Assembly: GCF_021191635.1 (NCBI RefSeq)
Contig: NZ_JAIWPR010000060.1
Span: 1 to 36,508, forward strand
Direction of reading: 5' to 3'
Source: Alterluteimonas quercicellularis
GTDB lineage: Bacteria > Pseudomonadota > Gammaproteobacteria > Xanthomonadales > Xanthomonadaceae
DNA length: 36,508 nucleotides
The notes below the pieces were generated by a model that ran no database searches, had not been told where the DNA came from, and was given only the letters and a program-made list of their open reading frames with translations. A program made the translations under genes and the position numbers. Below are positions 1-8,726 of the stretch, one piece after another; position 1 is the stretch's first letter; every line of letters begins with the position of its first letter.

Positions 1-69
1 CGCCCCGGCTTGGGCGACGGGGCCGGCCATCGCACAATGCAGGCCCGCACCCAGGAAGGCGCCTGCCGC

Positions 70-933
70 ATGCCCGAGTCCGGACGTTCCCGCGGTTTCG
101 CCGCCGCGCTCGCCCTCGCGTCCGCGGCCGCATTCGCCGCGTGCGCCGCGCCGCCCGGGCCTGCGCATGCGCCCCTGGCCGACGCGGCCGCCGGCATGCG
201 CCACGCCGACCTCGCCGCGGACGCCGCGCCGACCGGCGTGCTGCAGGCCTACTGGCGCGTGGACTGGATCGACGGCCGTACCGAGGCGCGCACCCTGCAC
301 CTGCGCTTCTTCCCCGATGCCCGCAGCCTGGCCGCGCTGCCGGCGATCGCCTTCGAGGACCGTCCCGCCGCGCCGCCCGCGACCATCGACCTGTACCGGG
401 GCGGCGCCGTCCCGTCGGCGCTCGATCTCGACTTCGCCGTCGATCAGGCGCGCCCCTGGCTGGACGCGGTGTTCGGCACCGTGCCCGCGGACTTCCTGCG
501 CCATCGCGAGGGCCAGATCGCGGCGCCGGCGAGACTGCGCCTGCGGCGGCTGTCGTCGTCGGTGGAGTGCGACGCGCAGCTGTACTTCGGCGACATCGTG
601 GCGCTCGCCCGCGCCGACGGCGTGGACGACGGGCTGCGCGACGCGGTCGCCCGTGGCGAAGGCCCGGCCGCCGGTTGTTCGGCCGCCACGCCCTGGCGCG
701 AGTACTTCACGGCGCGGCCGGCGGCGGGCGCCGACGCGGTCGCGCTGCGGCGCGCGCCGGACGACGGCGCGCCGGTGGCGGCGCGGCTGGCGGCCGGCCG
801 CCAGCTGCTCAAGCTGCGCACGGTGGACGAGGCCTGGATCGAGGCGGTGCCCCGCAACGCCGCCGAGACCGCGCCGGTGGAGATCGCCGGCGCGGGCTAC
901 GTGCGCCGCGACGAGCTGGACCCGGTCAACTAG
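70..933 (+). CDS. Predicted lipoprotein of unknown function
   Basis: Encodes 287 residues. The start at 70 is preferred over the in-frame ATG at 37 because AGGAAGG (53-59) lies 10 nt upstream and translation then opens directly into a signal peptide. Residues 8-24 are hydrophobic and Ala-rich and end in a lipobox-like AFAAC, with Cys25 as the likely lipidated residue, so export to the periplasm with lipid anchoring is inferred. The body has no family I recognise. The last 65 residues (an ADAVALRRAPDDG...WIEAVP...GYVRRDEL pattern) resemble a bacterial SH3-like domain in spacing, which is only a weak impression. The gene is transcribed toward the riboswitch-controlled operon but is separated from it by a REP pair and its own promoter, so it is probably a separate unit. 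Confidence 0.7.
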   Translation: MPESGRSRGFAAALALASAAAFAACAAPPGPAHAPLADAAAGMRHADLAADAAPTGVLQAYWRVDWIDGRTEARTLHLRFFPDARSLAALPAIAFEDRPAAPPATIDLYRGGAVPSALDLDFAVDQARPWLDAVFGTVPADFLRHREGQIAAPARLRLRRLSSSVECDAQLYFGDIVALARADGVDDGLRDAVARGEGPAAGCSAATPWREYFTARPAAGADAVALRRAPDDGAPVAARLAAGRQLLKLRTVDEAWIEAVPRNAAETAPVEIAGAGYVRRDELDPVN

Positions 934-937
934 GCGC

Positions 938-1014
938 GTCGCACCTCGCGCGCCAGCGCGCTCCTACGGGGCATGGCGTGCGGCGTTCGGGGCGTAGGAG
1001 CGCGCTCGCGCGCC
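938..1014. repeat. Inverted pair of GTAG-headed REP palindromes, heads facing
   Basis: A left arm (938-967, ending CTCCTAC) and a right arm (994-1014, beginning GTAGGAGCGCGCTCGCG) face each other across 26 nt. The same head and stem recur at 6106, 12688, 20651, 31570 and as halves elsewhere in the window. GTAG-headed REPs moved by RAYT transposases are known from Stenotrophomonas and Pseudomonas; no RAYT gene is visible here. This pair sits between the lipoprotein gene and the mmsA promoter. Confidence 0.75.
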
Positions 1015-1059
1015 ACCGACTCGAAACCCCCGCCGCGACGCGCGATGCCGCGCCGCAAC

Positions 1060-1088
1060 ATGCCAGCCGCGCATGCGGCGCCTACACT
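1060..1088 (+). promoter_or_regulatory. Candidate sigma70 promoter of the riboswitch-mmsA transcript
   Basis: ATGCCA (1060-1065, 4 of 6 to TTGACA) and TACACT (1083-1088, 4 of 6 to TATAAT) are 17 nt apart. The predicted transcription start near 1095 falls a few nucleotides before the first conserved riboswitch base. That position supports the assignment more than the motif scores do. Confidence 0.45.
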
Positions 1089-1098
1089 GCGGGCGCCT

Positions 1099-1271
1099 CA
1101 GGTGTCCTGCCGCCGCACGCGGCGCGCAGGGTGAAACGGGAAGCCGGTGAGAAGCCGGCGCTGCCCCCGCAACGGTAGGCGAGACGCGCCCGACACGCGC
1201 CACTGCGAACATTCGCGGGAAGGCGTCGGGCCGATGCCGACGCATCGCTCGCGAGCCCGGAGACCGGCCTG
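1099..1271 (+). promoter_or_regulatory. Cobalamin (AdoCbl) riboswitch aptamer, RF00174-like
   Basis: The conserved blocks appear in order and close to consensus: CAGGTGTCC (P1 5' side), GGGTGAAACGGGAAGCCGGTG, GAAGCCGGCGCTG, CCCCGCAACGGTA, the B12 box GCCACTG (1199-1205), CGCGGGAAGGCG, and the closing GAGCCCGGAGACCGGCC. CAGG (1099-1102) pairs with CCTG (1268-1271) to close P1. This class binds adenosylcobalamin and normally switches off transport, biosynthesis or B12-independent isozyme genes. The next gene on this strand is mmsA, 180 nt downstream, and no other open frame intervenes. The element therefore heads the mmsA-to-queH operon. Direction of control (off or on) cannot be read from sequence alone. 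Confidence 0.96.
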
Positions 1272-1276
1272 TCGCC

Positions 1277-1391
1277 GCGCTGCGAAGCGCGTGTCGTGCG
1301 CGTCCAGGCGCACGACGCGTTCCAAGGCGTGTTCCCTCGGGTGTTGCGGCGGGCAACCGGACGAGCTGAGCAGGACCGTGTACGGTCCCTG
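1277..1391 (+). promoter_or_regulatory. Expression-platform hairpins between riboswitch and mmsA
   Basis: Three stem-loops follow the aptamer. First, GCGCT-GCGA-AGCGC (1277-1290) has a GNRA tetraloop. Second, GTCGTGCGC (1293-1301) pairs perfectly with GCGCACGAC (1308-1316) around a 6-nt loop and extends with wobbles to 1289-1320. Third, GGACCG-TGTA-CGGTCC lies at 1373-1388. Hairpins one and two share 1289-1290 and so partly exclude each other, as expected of a switching platform. None is followed by a T-tract, so an intrinsic terminator is not evident; Rho-dependent or translational control is more likely. Confidence 0.55.
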
Positions 1392-1450
1392 CGCGACTTG
1401 TCTTCCGGCGCGACGATCCGTCCTCGCGGGTGTGCGCTGGAGAACGACAA

Positions 1451-2974
1451 ATGAACGAGTTGCATCGCGTGGCGACGGACGTCGCCACGGTCAAGCTGCT
1501 GATCGACGGCGAGTTCGTCGAGTCCGCCACGTCCGAATGGCGCGAGGTGGTCGATCCCGCCACCGGCGCGGTGCTGGCGCGGGTGCCGTTCGCGACCGCC
1601 GGCGAGGTCGAGGCCGCGGTCGCCGCCGCGCAGCGCGCCTTCGCCACCTGGCGCAGGACCCCGATCGGCGCCCGCGCGCGCATCTTCCTGAAGTACCAGC
1701 AGCTGATCCGCGCGCACATGGGCGAGCTGGCGGCGATCCTGACCGCCGAGCAGGGCAAGACCCTGGCCGACGCGGAAGGCGACGTGTTCCGCGGCCTGGA
1801 GGTGGTCGAGCACGCGGCCGCGATCGGCAACCTGCAGCTGGGCGAGTACGCCCACAACGTCGCCGGCGGCGTGGACACCTACACCCTGCTGCAGCCGCTG
1901 GGCGTGTGCGCGGGCATCACCCCGTTCAACTTCCCGGCGATGATCCCGCTGTGGATGTTCCCGATGGCGATCGCCACCGGCAACACCTTCGTGCTCAAGC
2001 CTTCCGAGCAGGACCCGATGGTCACCATGCGCCTGGTCGAGCTGGCGCTGGAGGCCGGCATCCCCAAGGGCGTGCTCAACGTCGTCCATGGCGGCGCGGA
2101 CGTGGTGAACGCGATCTGCGACCACCCCGACATCCGGGCGGTCTCGTTCGTCGGCTCGACCCGGGTCGGCACCCACGTCTACCGCCGCGCATCGACGGCC
2201 GGCAAGCGCGTGCAGTGCATGATGGGCGCGAAGAACCACGCCGTGGTGCTGCCCGACGCGAGCAAGGCGCAGACCCTCGACGCGCTGGCCGGCGCCGCGT
2301 TCGGCGCCGCCGGCCAGCGCTGCATGGCCGCGAGCACCGCGGTGCTGGTGGGCGAGGCCCGGGCCTGGATCCCGGAGCTGGTCGAGAAGGCCAGGGCGCT
2401 GAAGGTCGGCGCCGGCGGCGAGCCCGGCACCGACGTCGGGCCGGTGATCTCCTGCGCGGCGCGCGAGCGCATCGAGGGCCTGATCGCCTCCGGCGTCGAG
2501 CAGGGCGCCAGGCTCGAACTCGACGGCCGCCACCCGGCCGTGCCGGGCTACGAGAGCGGCCACTTCGTCGGCCCGACCGTCTTCTCCGGGGTGAAGCCGG
2601 GCATGCGCATCTACGACGAGGAGATCTTCGGCCCGGTGCTGGTGATCCTGGAGGCGGACACGCTCGACGCGGCGATCGCGCTGGTCAACGCCAACCCCAA
2701 CGGCAACGGCACCGCGGTGTTCACCCAGTCGGGCGCGGCGGCGCGCCGGTTCCAGGAGGAGATCGACGTCGGCCAGGTCGGCATCAACGTGCCGATCCCG
2801 GTGCCGGTGCCGCTGTTCTCGTTCACCGGCTCGCGCGCGTCCAAGCTCGGCGACCTCGGGCCCTACGGCAAGCAGGTGGTGACCTTCTACACCCAGACCA
2901 AGACGGTCACCGCGCGCTGGTTCGACGAGGCCAGCGCGGGCCACGGCGTCAACACCACGATCAGCCTGCGGTGA
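1451..2974 (+). CDS. mmsA: Methylmalonate-semialdehyde dehydrogenase (CoA-acylating)
   Basis: A 507-residue aldehyde dehydrogenase that converts methylmalonate semialdehyde plus CoA and NAD to propionyl-CoA and CO2, the last step of valine breakdown. It shows the NAD-fold motif FVGSTRVG, the family-typical MGAKNHAVV, the catalytic cysteine in [11 protein letters not shown] (Cys291), and the C-terminal [15 protein letters not shown] of MmsA/ALDH6. ATG 1451 is chosen because GGAG (1439-1442) is 8 nt upstream; an in-frame GTG at 1430 lacks that site. It is the first gene after the cobalamin riboswitch and its stop overlaps the next start (TGATG). Propionyl-CoA, its product, is usually disposed of by B12-dependent methylmalonyl-CoA mutase or by the methylcitrate cycle; neither is in this window. 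Confidence 0.95.
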   Translation: MNELHRVATDVATVKLLIDGEFVESATSEWREVVDPATGAVLARVPFATAGEVEAAVAAAQRAFATWRRTPIGARARIFLKYQQLIRAHMGELAAILTAEQGKTLADAEGDVFRGLEVVEHAAAIGNLQLGEYAHNVAGGVDTYTLLQPLGVCAGITPFNFPAMIPLWMFPMAIATGNTFVLKPSEQDPMVTMRLVELALEAGIPKGVLNVVHGGADVVNAICDHPDIRAVSFVGSTRVGTHVYRRASTAGKRVQCMMGAKNHAVVLPDASKAQTLDALAGAAFGAAGQRCMAASTAVLVGEARAWIPELVEKARALKVGAGGEPGTDVGPVISCAARERIEGLIASGVEQGARLELDGRHPAVPGYESGHFVGPTVFSGVKPGMRIYDEEIFGPVLVILEADTLDAAIALVNANPNGNGTAVFTQSGAAARRFQEEIDVGQVGINVPIPVPVPLFSFTGSRASKLGDLGPYGKQVVTFYTQTKTVTARWFDEASAGHGVNTTISLR

Positions 2975-4164
2975 TGGCCGCCGTCATGGACCTGCAGGCG
3001 TCCGCGCCGCTGCCGCCGGGGCTGGGCGAGGAACAGCTGGCCTTCCGCAGGGCCGCGCGCGACTTCGCCCTGGCCGAGCTGGCCCCGCACGCCGCGCGCT
3101 GGGACGCCGAGGCGATCTTCCCGCGCGAGGCGATCGCCCGCGCCGGCGAACTGGGCTTCTGCGGCCTGTACGTGGACGAAGCGGCCGGCGGCTCCGGGCT
3201 GAGCCGGCTGGACGCGACGATCGTGTTCGAGGAACTGGCCGCGCTCGACCCGTCCACCGCCGCCTTCATCAGCATCCACAACATGGCGACCTGGATGCTG
3301 ACCCGCTACGCCGCGCCCGCGCTGCGCGCGGCCTGGGGGCGGGGGCTGGCCTCGGGCGCGCAGCTCGCCTCGTACTGCCTGACCGAGCCCGGCGCCGGCT
3401 CCGACGCCGCCTCGCTGAAGACCCGCGCCGTGCGCGACGGCGACGGCTACGTCATCGACGGGACCAAGGCCTTCATCTCCGGCGCGGGCGCCACCGACGT
3501 GCTGGTGGTGATGGCGCGCACAGGCGGCGAGGGCGCGCGCGGGATCAGCGCGTTCGCGGTGCCGGCCGACCTGCCGGGCATCGCCTACGGCCGCAAGGAG
3601 GAGAAGCTGGGCTGGAACAGCCAGCCTACGCGCGGCGTGGCCTTCGAGGGCGTGCGCGTGCCGGCCGGCCACCGGCTGGGCGAGGAGGGCGAGGGCTTCC
3701 GCATCGCGATGAAGGGGCTCGACGGCGGCCGGCTCAACATCGCCGCCTGCTCGCTGGGCGCCGCCCAGGGTGCGCTCGACGCCGCACGGCGCTACCTGGG
3801 CGAGCGGCGCCAGTTCGGCAGGAAGCTCGCCGAGTTCCAGGCGCTGCGCTTCAAGCTGGCCGACATGGCCACGCAGCTGGTGGCCGCGCGGCAGATGGTG
3901 CACACCGCCGCGCGCAAGCTCGACGCGGGCAGCGCCGACGCCACGGTGTGGTGCGCGATGGCCAAGCGCTTCGCCACCGACGCCGGCTTCTCGATCTGCA
4001 ACGACGCGCTGCAGCTCCACGGCGGCTACGGCTACATCCGCGAGTACCCGGTCGAGCGCCTGCTGCGCGACTGCCGCGTGCGCCAGATCCTGGAAGGCAC
4101 CAACGAGATCATGCGCGTGATCGTCGCGCGCCACCTGCTGGACACCGAAGAGGAGCTGCGATGA
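2974..4164 (+). CDS. Acyl-CoA dehydrogenase, probably isobutyryl-CoA dehydrogenase
   Basis: A 396-residue flavoprotein of the acyl-CoA dehydrogenase family. FAD/substrate motifs are YCLTEPGAGSDAASLKT in the middle domain and LQLHGGYGYIREYPVER followed by ILEGTNEIMR at the C-terminus, where Glu374 is the expected catalytic base. The start at 2974 overlaps the mmsA stop by one base and has no separate ribosome binding site, so translational coupling is likely; an in-frame ATG at 2986 is possible. Position between mmsA and the hydratase/hydrolase genes points to isobutyryl-CoA to methacrylyl-CoA in valine degradation (human ACAD8 equivalent). Substrate is inferred from context, since sequence alone does not separate isobutyryl- from other short-chain specificities. 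Confidence 0.92.
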   Translation: MAAVMDLQASAPLPPGLGEEQLAFRRAARDFALAELAPHAARWDAEAIFPREAIARAGELGFCGLYVDEAAGGSGLSRLDATIVFEELAALDPSTAAFISIHNMATWMLTRYAAPALRAAWGRGLASGAQLASYCLTEPGAGSDAASLKTRAVRDGDGYVIDGTKAFISGAGATDVLVVMARTGGEGARGISAFAVPADLPGIAYGRKEEKLGWNSQPTRGVAFEGVRVPAGHRLGEEGEGFRIAMKGLDGGRLNIAACSLGAAQGALDAARRYLGERRQFGRKLAEFQALRFKLADMATQLVAARQMVHTAARKLDAGSADATVWCAMAKRFATDAGFSICNDALQLHGGYGYIREYPVERLLRDCRVRQILEGTNEIMRVIVARHLLDTEEELR

Positions 4165-4970
4165 GCGCCGCCACCGAGCGTTACCGTACCCGCGACTGGG
4201 CCGGCCTGGAGCTGGAGGTCGAGGGCCACACCGCGATCGTCACCCTGTCCAACCCGCCGGCCAACACCTGGACCGTGCGCAGCCTGGCCGCGCTGCGCGA
4301 CCTGGTCGCCGCGCTGGAGGCCGACCGCGAGGTCTGGACGCTGGTGGTCGCCGGCGAGGGCGAGAAGTTCTTCTGCGCCGGCGCCGACCTCAAGCAGTTC
4401 GCTTCCGGCGACAAGGCGGCCGCGCGCGAGGCCGCACGCCGCTTCGGCGAGGCCTTCGAGGCGCTGTCGGCGTTCCGCGGGCTCAGCATCGCGGCGATCA
4501 ACGGCTACGCGATGGGCGGCGGGCTGGAATGCGCGCTGGCCTGCGACCTGCGCATCGCCGAGGAACAGGCGCAGCTGGCGCTGCCCGAGGCCACCGTGGG
4601 CCTGCTGCCCTGCGCCGGCGGCACCCAGAACCTGCCGCGGCTGGTCGGCGAAGGCTGGGCCAAGCGGATGATCCTGCTCGGCGAACGCGTCGATGCCGCG
4701 ACCGCGCTGCGCATCGGCCTGGTCGAGGAGGTCGTCCCGCGCGGCCAGGCCCGGGCGCGCGCGCTGGACTGGGCGGCGCAGGCGGCGAAGCAGAGCCCGA
4801 CCAGCGTCGCCGCCTGCAAGCGGCTGGTGCAGACCACGCGCAGCCTGCCGCACGTCGCCGGGCTGGCCGCCGAGCGCGAGCTGTTCGTCGACCTGTTCGA
4901 CAGCGCCGACCAGCGCGAGGGCGTGGCCGCGTTCCTCGACAAGCGCGCGCCGCAGTGGCAGAACGCATGA
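4161..4970 (+). CDS. Enoyl-CoA hydratase, probably methacrylyl-CoA hydratase
   Basis: A 269-residue crotonase-fold enzyme. The oxyanion-hole segments FFCAGADLKQF and AMGGGLECALACD are present, and both catalytic glutamates are in place, in GLECALACD and in LPEATVGLLP. The ATG overlaps the dehydrogenase stop by 4 nt (ATGA). Following an isobutyryl-CoA dehydrogenase, it should hydrate methacrylyl-CoA to 3-hydroxyisobutyryl-CoA, although crotonases are often promiscuous. Its own stop overlaps the start of the next crotonase-fold gene in the same way. Confidence 0.92.
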   Translation: MSAATERYRTRDWAGLELEVEGHTAIVTLSNPPANTWTVRSLAALRDLVAALEADREVWTLVVAGEGEKFFCAGADLKQFASGDKAAAREAARRFGEAFEALSAFRGLSIAAINGYAMGGGLECALACDLRIAEEQAQLALPEATVGLLPCAGGTQNLPRLVGEGWAKRMILLGERVDAATALRIGLVEEVVPRGQARARALDWAAQAAKQSPTSVAACKRLVQTTRSLPHVAGLAAERELFVDLFDSADQREGVAAFLDKRAPQWQNA

Positions 4971-6109
4971 ACTCGGACGCGCAGGCCGCGCCGCCGCCGG
5001 TGCGCTTCGACGAGCGCGCCGCTGCCGGCGGCGGCCGCATCGGCATCGCCACGCTCGACGCACCGCGCACCCTCAACGGCCTGTCGCTGGAGATGGCGCG
5101 CCGGCTCGACGCGCAGCTGCTCGCCTGGGCCGCGGACGACGCGATCGCGCTGGTGGTGCTGCAGGGCGCCGGCGAGAAGGCGTTCTGCGCCGGCGGCGAC
5201 CTGCATGCGCTCTACGAGAGCATGGCCGCTTACCGCGCGGCGGGCGCCGACGACGTGCGCGACAACGCCTATGCCGCCGAGTTCTTCGAGGTCGAATACC
5301 GGCTGGATCATCGCATCCACACCTATGCCAAGCCGGTGCTGTGCTGGGGCCACGGCATCGTCATGGGCGGCGGCATCGGGCTGATGGCCGGTGCCAGCCA
5401 CCGGGTGGTGAGCGAGCGCTCGAAGCTGGCGTTCCCGGAAATCAGCGTGGGCCTGTTCCCGGACGTGGGCGGCAGCTGGCTGCTGAACCGCGTGCCGGAC
5501 CGCGCCGGGCTGTTCCTCGCCCTGACCGGCGCGCCGCTGGGCCCGGGCGATGCGGTCCACGCCGGGCTGGCCGATGCGCACCTGCCCGAGGCCGGCCGCG
5601 ACGCGGTGCTGGATGCGCTGCAGGCCGAGGACTGGCGCGGCGACGCGCACGCCCGGCTCGACGCGCTGCTGGCGCGGTTCGCGGTGCCGGCGGCGGCCGG
5701 GCCGCTGCAGCGGCACGCGCAGGCCGTGGCCGCGGCCTGCGCGCACGACCGGCTGGAGGACATCGTCGAGGCGATCGCCGCGCTCGATGCCGGCGACGAC
5801 CCCTGGCTCGCCGCGGCGCAGAAGACGCTCGCCGCCGGATCGCCGGGCTCGGCGCGGCTGGGCTTCGAGCTGCAGCGGCGCGCGGCCTCACTGCCGCTGG
5901 CCGAGGTGTTCCGCATGGAGTACGTCGCCGCGCTGCATTGCGCCGCGCACGGCGACTTCGCCGAGGGCATCCGCGCGCTGCTGATCGACAAGGACCGCAG
6001 GCCGCGCTGGGAACCGGCCACGCTCGCCGCCGCCACGCCGGCGTGGGCGCAGGCCTTCCTGGCCGAACCCGACTGGCCGGGCGGCGCGCACCCGCTCCAC
6101 GACCTGTAG
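4967..6109 (+). CDS. 3-hydroxyisobutyryl-CoA hydrolase
   Basis: A 380-residue crotonase-superfamily protein of the HIBCH type, longer than a plain hydratase by the usual extra C-terminal domain. Diagnostic segments are [33 protein letters not shown] and [20 protein letters not shown]. It releases CoA from 3-hydroxyisobutyryl-CoA, producing the substrate of MmsB. The start overlaps the hydratase stop by 4 nt (ATGA). Its TAG stop (6107-6109) lies inside the GTAG head of a REP palindrome, so the C-terminal end of the gene may have been set by that insertion. Confidence 0.93.
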   Translation: MNSDAQAAPPPVRFDERAAAGGGRIGIATLDAPRTLNGLSLEMARRLDAQLLAWAADDAIALVVLQGAGEKAFCAGGDLHALYESMAAYRAAGADDVRDNAYAAEFFEVEYRLDHRIHTYAKPVLCWGHGIVMGGGIGLMAGASHRVVSERSKLAFPEISVGLFPDVGGSWLLNRVPDRAGLFLALTGAPLGPGDAVHAGLADAHLPEAGRDAVLDALQAEDWRGDAHARLDALLARFAVPAAAGPLQRHAQAVAAACAHDRLEDIVEAIAALDAGDDPWLAAAQKTLAAGSPGSARLGFELQRRAASLPLAEVFRMEYVAALHCAAHGDFAEGIRALLIDKDRRPRWEPATLAAATPAWAQAFLAEPDWPGGAHPLHDL

Positions 6110-6238
6110 GAGCGGGGGGGGGGGGGCGCGGGGGCCCGGGGGGGGCCCGCCGCGGCCGGCGGCCGGCCACCGTGTCGGCGCGCGCGCGCCCGCGCCGGGC
6201 TGGGGGGGCGCCCCCGGCGCGCGCGCGCCCGCTCCTAC
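6106..6238. repeat. REP-bounded composite with anomalous G-rich interior
   Basis: Bounded by GTAGGAGCG (6106-6114) and CGCTCCTAC (6230-6238), the same inverted heads as the other composites here. The interior does not match their shared core. It contains a 13-G run (6114-6126) and further G7-9 tracts, GGCC/GCGC simple-sequence stretches and almost no A or T. Either the core has been replaced or the base calls here are unreliable. It separates the hydrolase from mmsB by 167 nt in total. Confidence 0.6.
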
Positions 6239-6276
6239 GGGCGGTCATCCACGGGCAACACCGGAGAGACGACACC

Positions 6277-7182
6277 ATGCAACGCATCGCCTTCATCGGA
6301 CTGGGCCACATGGGCGGGCCGATGGCCGCCAATCTCGCCAGGGCCGGCCATGCCGTGCGCGCCTTCGACCTCGACGCCGGGGCCGTCGCCGCGGCGGTGG
6401 CCGCAGGTGCGCAGGCCGCGGCCAGCGCCGCCGAGGCCGTGGCCGACGCCGAGGTCGTGATCTCGATGCTGCCGGCCAGCCGCCACGTCGAGGGCCTGTA
6501 CCTCGGCGGGGATGCACTGGGCGAGGACGGCCTGCTGGCCGCGATCCCGGCCGGCGCGCTGGTCGTGGACTGCAGCACGATCGCGCCGGCCTCGGCGCGC
6601 AAGGTGGCCGAGGCCGCCGCCGCGCGCGGCCTGGCCATGCTCGACGCGCCGGTCTCCGGCGGCACCGCCGGCGCGCAGGCCGGCACCCTGACCTTCATCG
6701 TCGGCGGCGAGGCGGCGGCGCTGGAACGCGCGCGCCCGGTGCTGCAGGCGATGGGCCGCAACGTCTTCCACATGGGCGATGCGGGCGCCGGCCAGGTCGC
6801 CAAGCTGTGCAACAACATGGCGCTGGGCGTGATCATGGCCGCGACCGGCGAGGCGCTCGCGCTCGGCGCCGCCCACGGGCTGGACGCGAAGGCGCTGTCG
6901 GCGATGATGGCGGTCAGCACCGGCCGCAGCTGGGCCACCGAGGTCTGCAATCCCTGGCCCGGGGTGCTGGAGAACGCGCCGGCCTCGCGCGGCTACGCCG
7001 GCGGCTTCGGCAACGACCTGATGCTCAAGGACCTGGGGCTGGCGGCGGAAGCGGCGATGTCCGCGGGCGCGGCGATCCCGCTGGGCGAGCTGGCGCGCAA
7101 CCTCTACGCGATGAACAGCGCGGCCGGCAACGGCCGTCTCGACTTCTCCAGCGTGGTCAGGCTGGTGGCGAAGGACGCATGA
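6277..7182 (+). CDS. mmsB: 3-hydroxyisobutyrate dehydrogenase
   Basis: A 301-residue beta-hydroxyacid dehydrogenase that oxidises 3-hydroxyisobutyrate to methylmalonate semialdehyde with NAD, feeding MmsA. The Rossmann motif is [17 protein letters not shown], the substrate motif is [16 protein letters not shown], and the catalytic lysine is in [19 protein letters not shown] (6263-6268) lies 8 nt before the ATG, so it can be translated independently even though the REP composite separates it from the upstream genes. Its stop overlaps the queH start by 4 nt. Confidence 0.95.
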   Translation: MQRIAFIGLGHMGGPMAANLARAGHAVRAFDLDAGAVAAAVAAGAQAAASAAEAVADAEVVISMLPASRHVEGLYLGGDALGEDGLLAAIPAGALVVDCSTIAPASARKVAEAAAARGLAMLDAPVSGGTAGAQAGTLTFIVGGEAAALERARPVLQAMGRNVFHMGDAGAGQVAKLCNNMALGVIMAATGEALALGAAHGLDAKALSAMMAVSTGRSWATEVCNPWPGVLENAPASRGYAGGFGNDLMLKDLGLAAEAAMSAGAAIPLGELARNLYAMNSAAGNGRLDFSSVVRLVAKDA

Positions 7183-7832
7183 GCGGCGAACGCGAAAGGC
7201 TCGTCCTGCCCGGCGGCGCCGGCCGGCTGCTGCTGCACTCGTGCTGCGCGCCGTGCTCGGGCGAGCTGATGGAGGCCTTCGTCGAGTCGGGGATCGACTA
7301 CACCATCTTCTTCTACAACCCCAACATCCACCCCGTGAAGGAGTACGAGCTGCGCAAGCAGGAGAACGTCCGCTTCGCGCGGAAGCATGGCGTGCCCTTC
7401 GTCGACGCCGACTACGACACCGACCGCTGGTTCGCCCGCGCCAGGGGCATGGAGAACGCGCCCGAGCGCGGCGTCCGCTGCACGATGTGCTTCGACATGC
7501 GCTTCGAGCGCACCGCGCTGTACGCGCACGAGCACGGCTACGCGGTCATGACCAGCTCGCTGGGCATTTCGCGCTGGAAGGACATGGACCAGATCAACGG
7601 CTGCGGCCACCGCGCGGCCGCGCCCTACGAGGGCCTGGCCTACTGGGACCACAACTGGCGCAAGGGCGGCGGCGCGGCGCGCATGGTCGAGATCAGCAAG
7701 CGCGAGCGCTTCTACCAGCAGGAGTACTGCGGCTGCGTGTACTCGCTGCGCGACAGCAACCGACACCGCCGCGCGCAGGGCCGCGACCGCATCCGCATCG
7801 GCCTGAAGTTCTACGGCGAGGACGAGCCGTGA
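7179..7832 (+). CDS. queH: Epoxyqueuosine reductase QueH (B12-independent)
   Basis: A 217-residue protein of the former DUF208 family. The hallmark cysteines are all visible: SCCAPCSG near residues 21-27 (Cys22, Cys23, Cys26), RCTMCFDMR in the middle and [10 protein letters not shown] near the C-terminus. Conserved [10 protein letters not shown] and [14 protein letters not shown] also fit the family. QueH carries out the last step of queuosine synthesis in tRNA, reducing epoxyqueuosine to queuosine with iron-sulfur and metal centres. It is a non-homologous replacement for QueG, which needs cobalamin. The ATG overlaps the mmsB stop (ATGA), so it is coupled to a valine-degradation operon whose leader is a cobalamin riboswitch. 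It ends 6 nt from the convergent metQ stop, with no room for a terminator between them. Confidence 0.94.
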   Translation: MSGERERLVLPGGAGRLLLHSCCAPCSGELMEAFVESGIDYTIFFYNPNIHPVKEYELRKQENVRFARKHGVPFVDADYDTDRWFARARGMENAPERGVRCTMCFDMRFERTALYAHEHGYAVMTSSLGISRWKDMDQINGCGHRAAAPYEGLAYWDHNWRKGGGAARMVEISKRERFYQQEYCGCVYSLRDSNRHRRAQGRDRIRIGLKFYGEDEP

Positions 7833-7838
7833 AGAAGC

Positions 7839-8645
7839 CTAGAACGCCGGCAGCACCGCGTCCTTGTAGCGCTCCTGGATGAAGTCGCGCACCTGCGGGC
7901 TGGTCAGCGCCGCGATCAGCTTCTGCACCCGCGGGTCGTCGCGCTTGTCCGGCAGGCCGACCAGGAAGTTCACGTAGGGCGAGTCCTTGCCCTCGATCGC
8001 CAACGCGTCGCGGCCGGGGTCGAGCCCGGCGTCGAGCGCGTAGTTGGTGTTGATCAACGCCAGGTCCACCTGGTCGAGCACGCGCGGCAGCATGGCCGAG
8101 TCCAGCTCGCGGAAGCGCAGCTTGCGCGGGTTGGCGGTGATGTCTCGCTGCGTGGCCATGGCGTTGGCGGGATCGGCCAGGACGATCACGCCGCTGTGGT
8201 GCAGCAGGATCAGCGCGCGCGAGTTGTTGCTGGGATCGTTGGGGATCGCCACCTCGGCGCCCTCGGGCACGTCGTCGAGCGACTCGTAGCGGCGCGAGTA
8301 GGCGCCGAAGGGCTCGATGTGGATGCCGGCCAGGGTGACCAGCTGGGTGCCGCGGTCGGCGTTGTACGCGTCCAGGTAGGGCTCGGTCTGGAAGTAGTTG
8401 ACGTCGATCTGGCCCTGCACCACCTGGTCGTTGGGCTGCACGTAGTCGTTGAACACACGCACGTCCAGGGCCAGGCCCTGCTCGGCCAGCAGCGGCTTGG
8501 CCACCTCCAGGATCTCGGCGTGCGGCACCGCGGTGGCGGCCACGCTCAGGCGATCGCCGTCGGCGCCGCCGCCCGAACCGCCGCAGCCGGCAAGCGCCCC
8601 GAGCAGCAGGACGAGGGAGGCGAGGCGCGGCAGCGACGGGGTCAT
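7839..8645 (-). CDS. metQ: Methionine ABC transporter substrate-binding lipoprotein
   Basis: A 268-residue NlpA/MetQ-family binding protein. The start at 8645 is chosen because it begins a clean lipoprotein signal (LASLVLLLGALAGC, Cys21 lipidated); an upstream in-frame extension to 8753 has no signal character. Family motifs are FNDYVQPNDQVVQGQIDVNYFQT, EVAIPNDPSNNSRAL and LINTNYALDAGLDP. It captures methionine in the periplasm for MetNI. It follows metI on the minus strand, separated by 123 nt that hold a perfect stem-loop, which may set its level independently of metNI. Confidence 0.95.
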   Translation of the reverse strand: MTPSLPRLASLVLLLGALAGCGGSGGGADGDRLSVAATAVPHAEILEVAKPLLAEQGLALDVRVFNDYVQPNDQVVQGQIDVNYFQTEPYLDAYNADRGTQLVTLAGIHIEPFGAYSRRYESLDDVPEGAEVAIPNDPSNNSRALILLHHSGVIVLADPANAMATQRDITANPRKLRFRELDSAMLPRVLDQVDLALINTNYALDAGLDPGRDALAIEGKDSPYVNFLVGLPDKRDDPRVQKLIAALTSPQVRDFIQERYKDAVLPAF

Positions 8646-8726
8646 GGCGGGTTCCGGGCGGGACGTGGGCGGCCCAGTATCGGGCCGGCCGCGCGCGGAT
8701 CGACCCCACGCGTGGAATTCAGTGTA

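Noticed and set aside
1082..4134. Several antisense open frames of 400-1000 codons opposite mmsA, the dehydrogenase and many other genes
   Set aside because: Their translations are Arg/Ala/Gly-rich low-complexity strings with no family motifs, as expected from the reverse frames of very GC-rich coding sequence. The sense strand gives clear enzymes.
6106..6238. CRISPR-like or tandem repeat in the GC-only stretch
   Set aside because: There is no regular repeat-spacer period; the ends are inverted REP heads and the rest is simple sequence.
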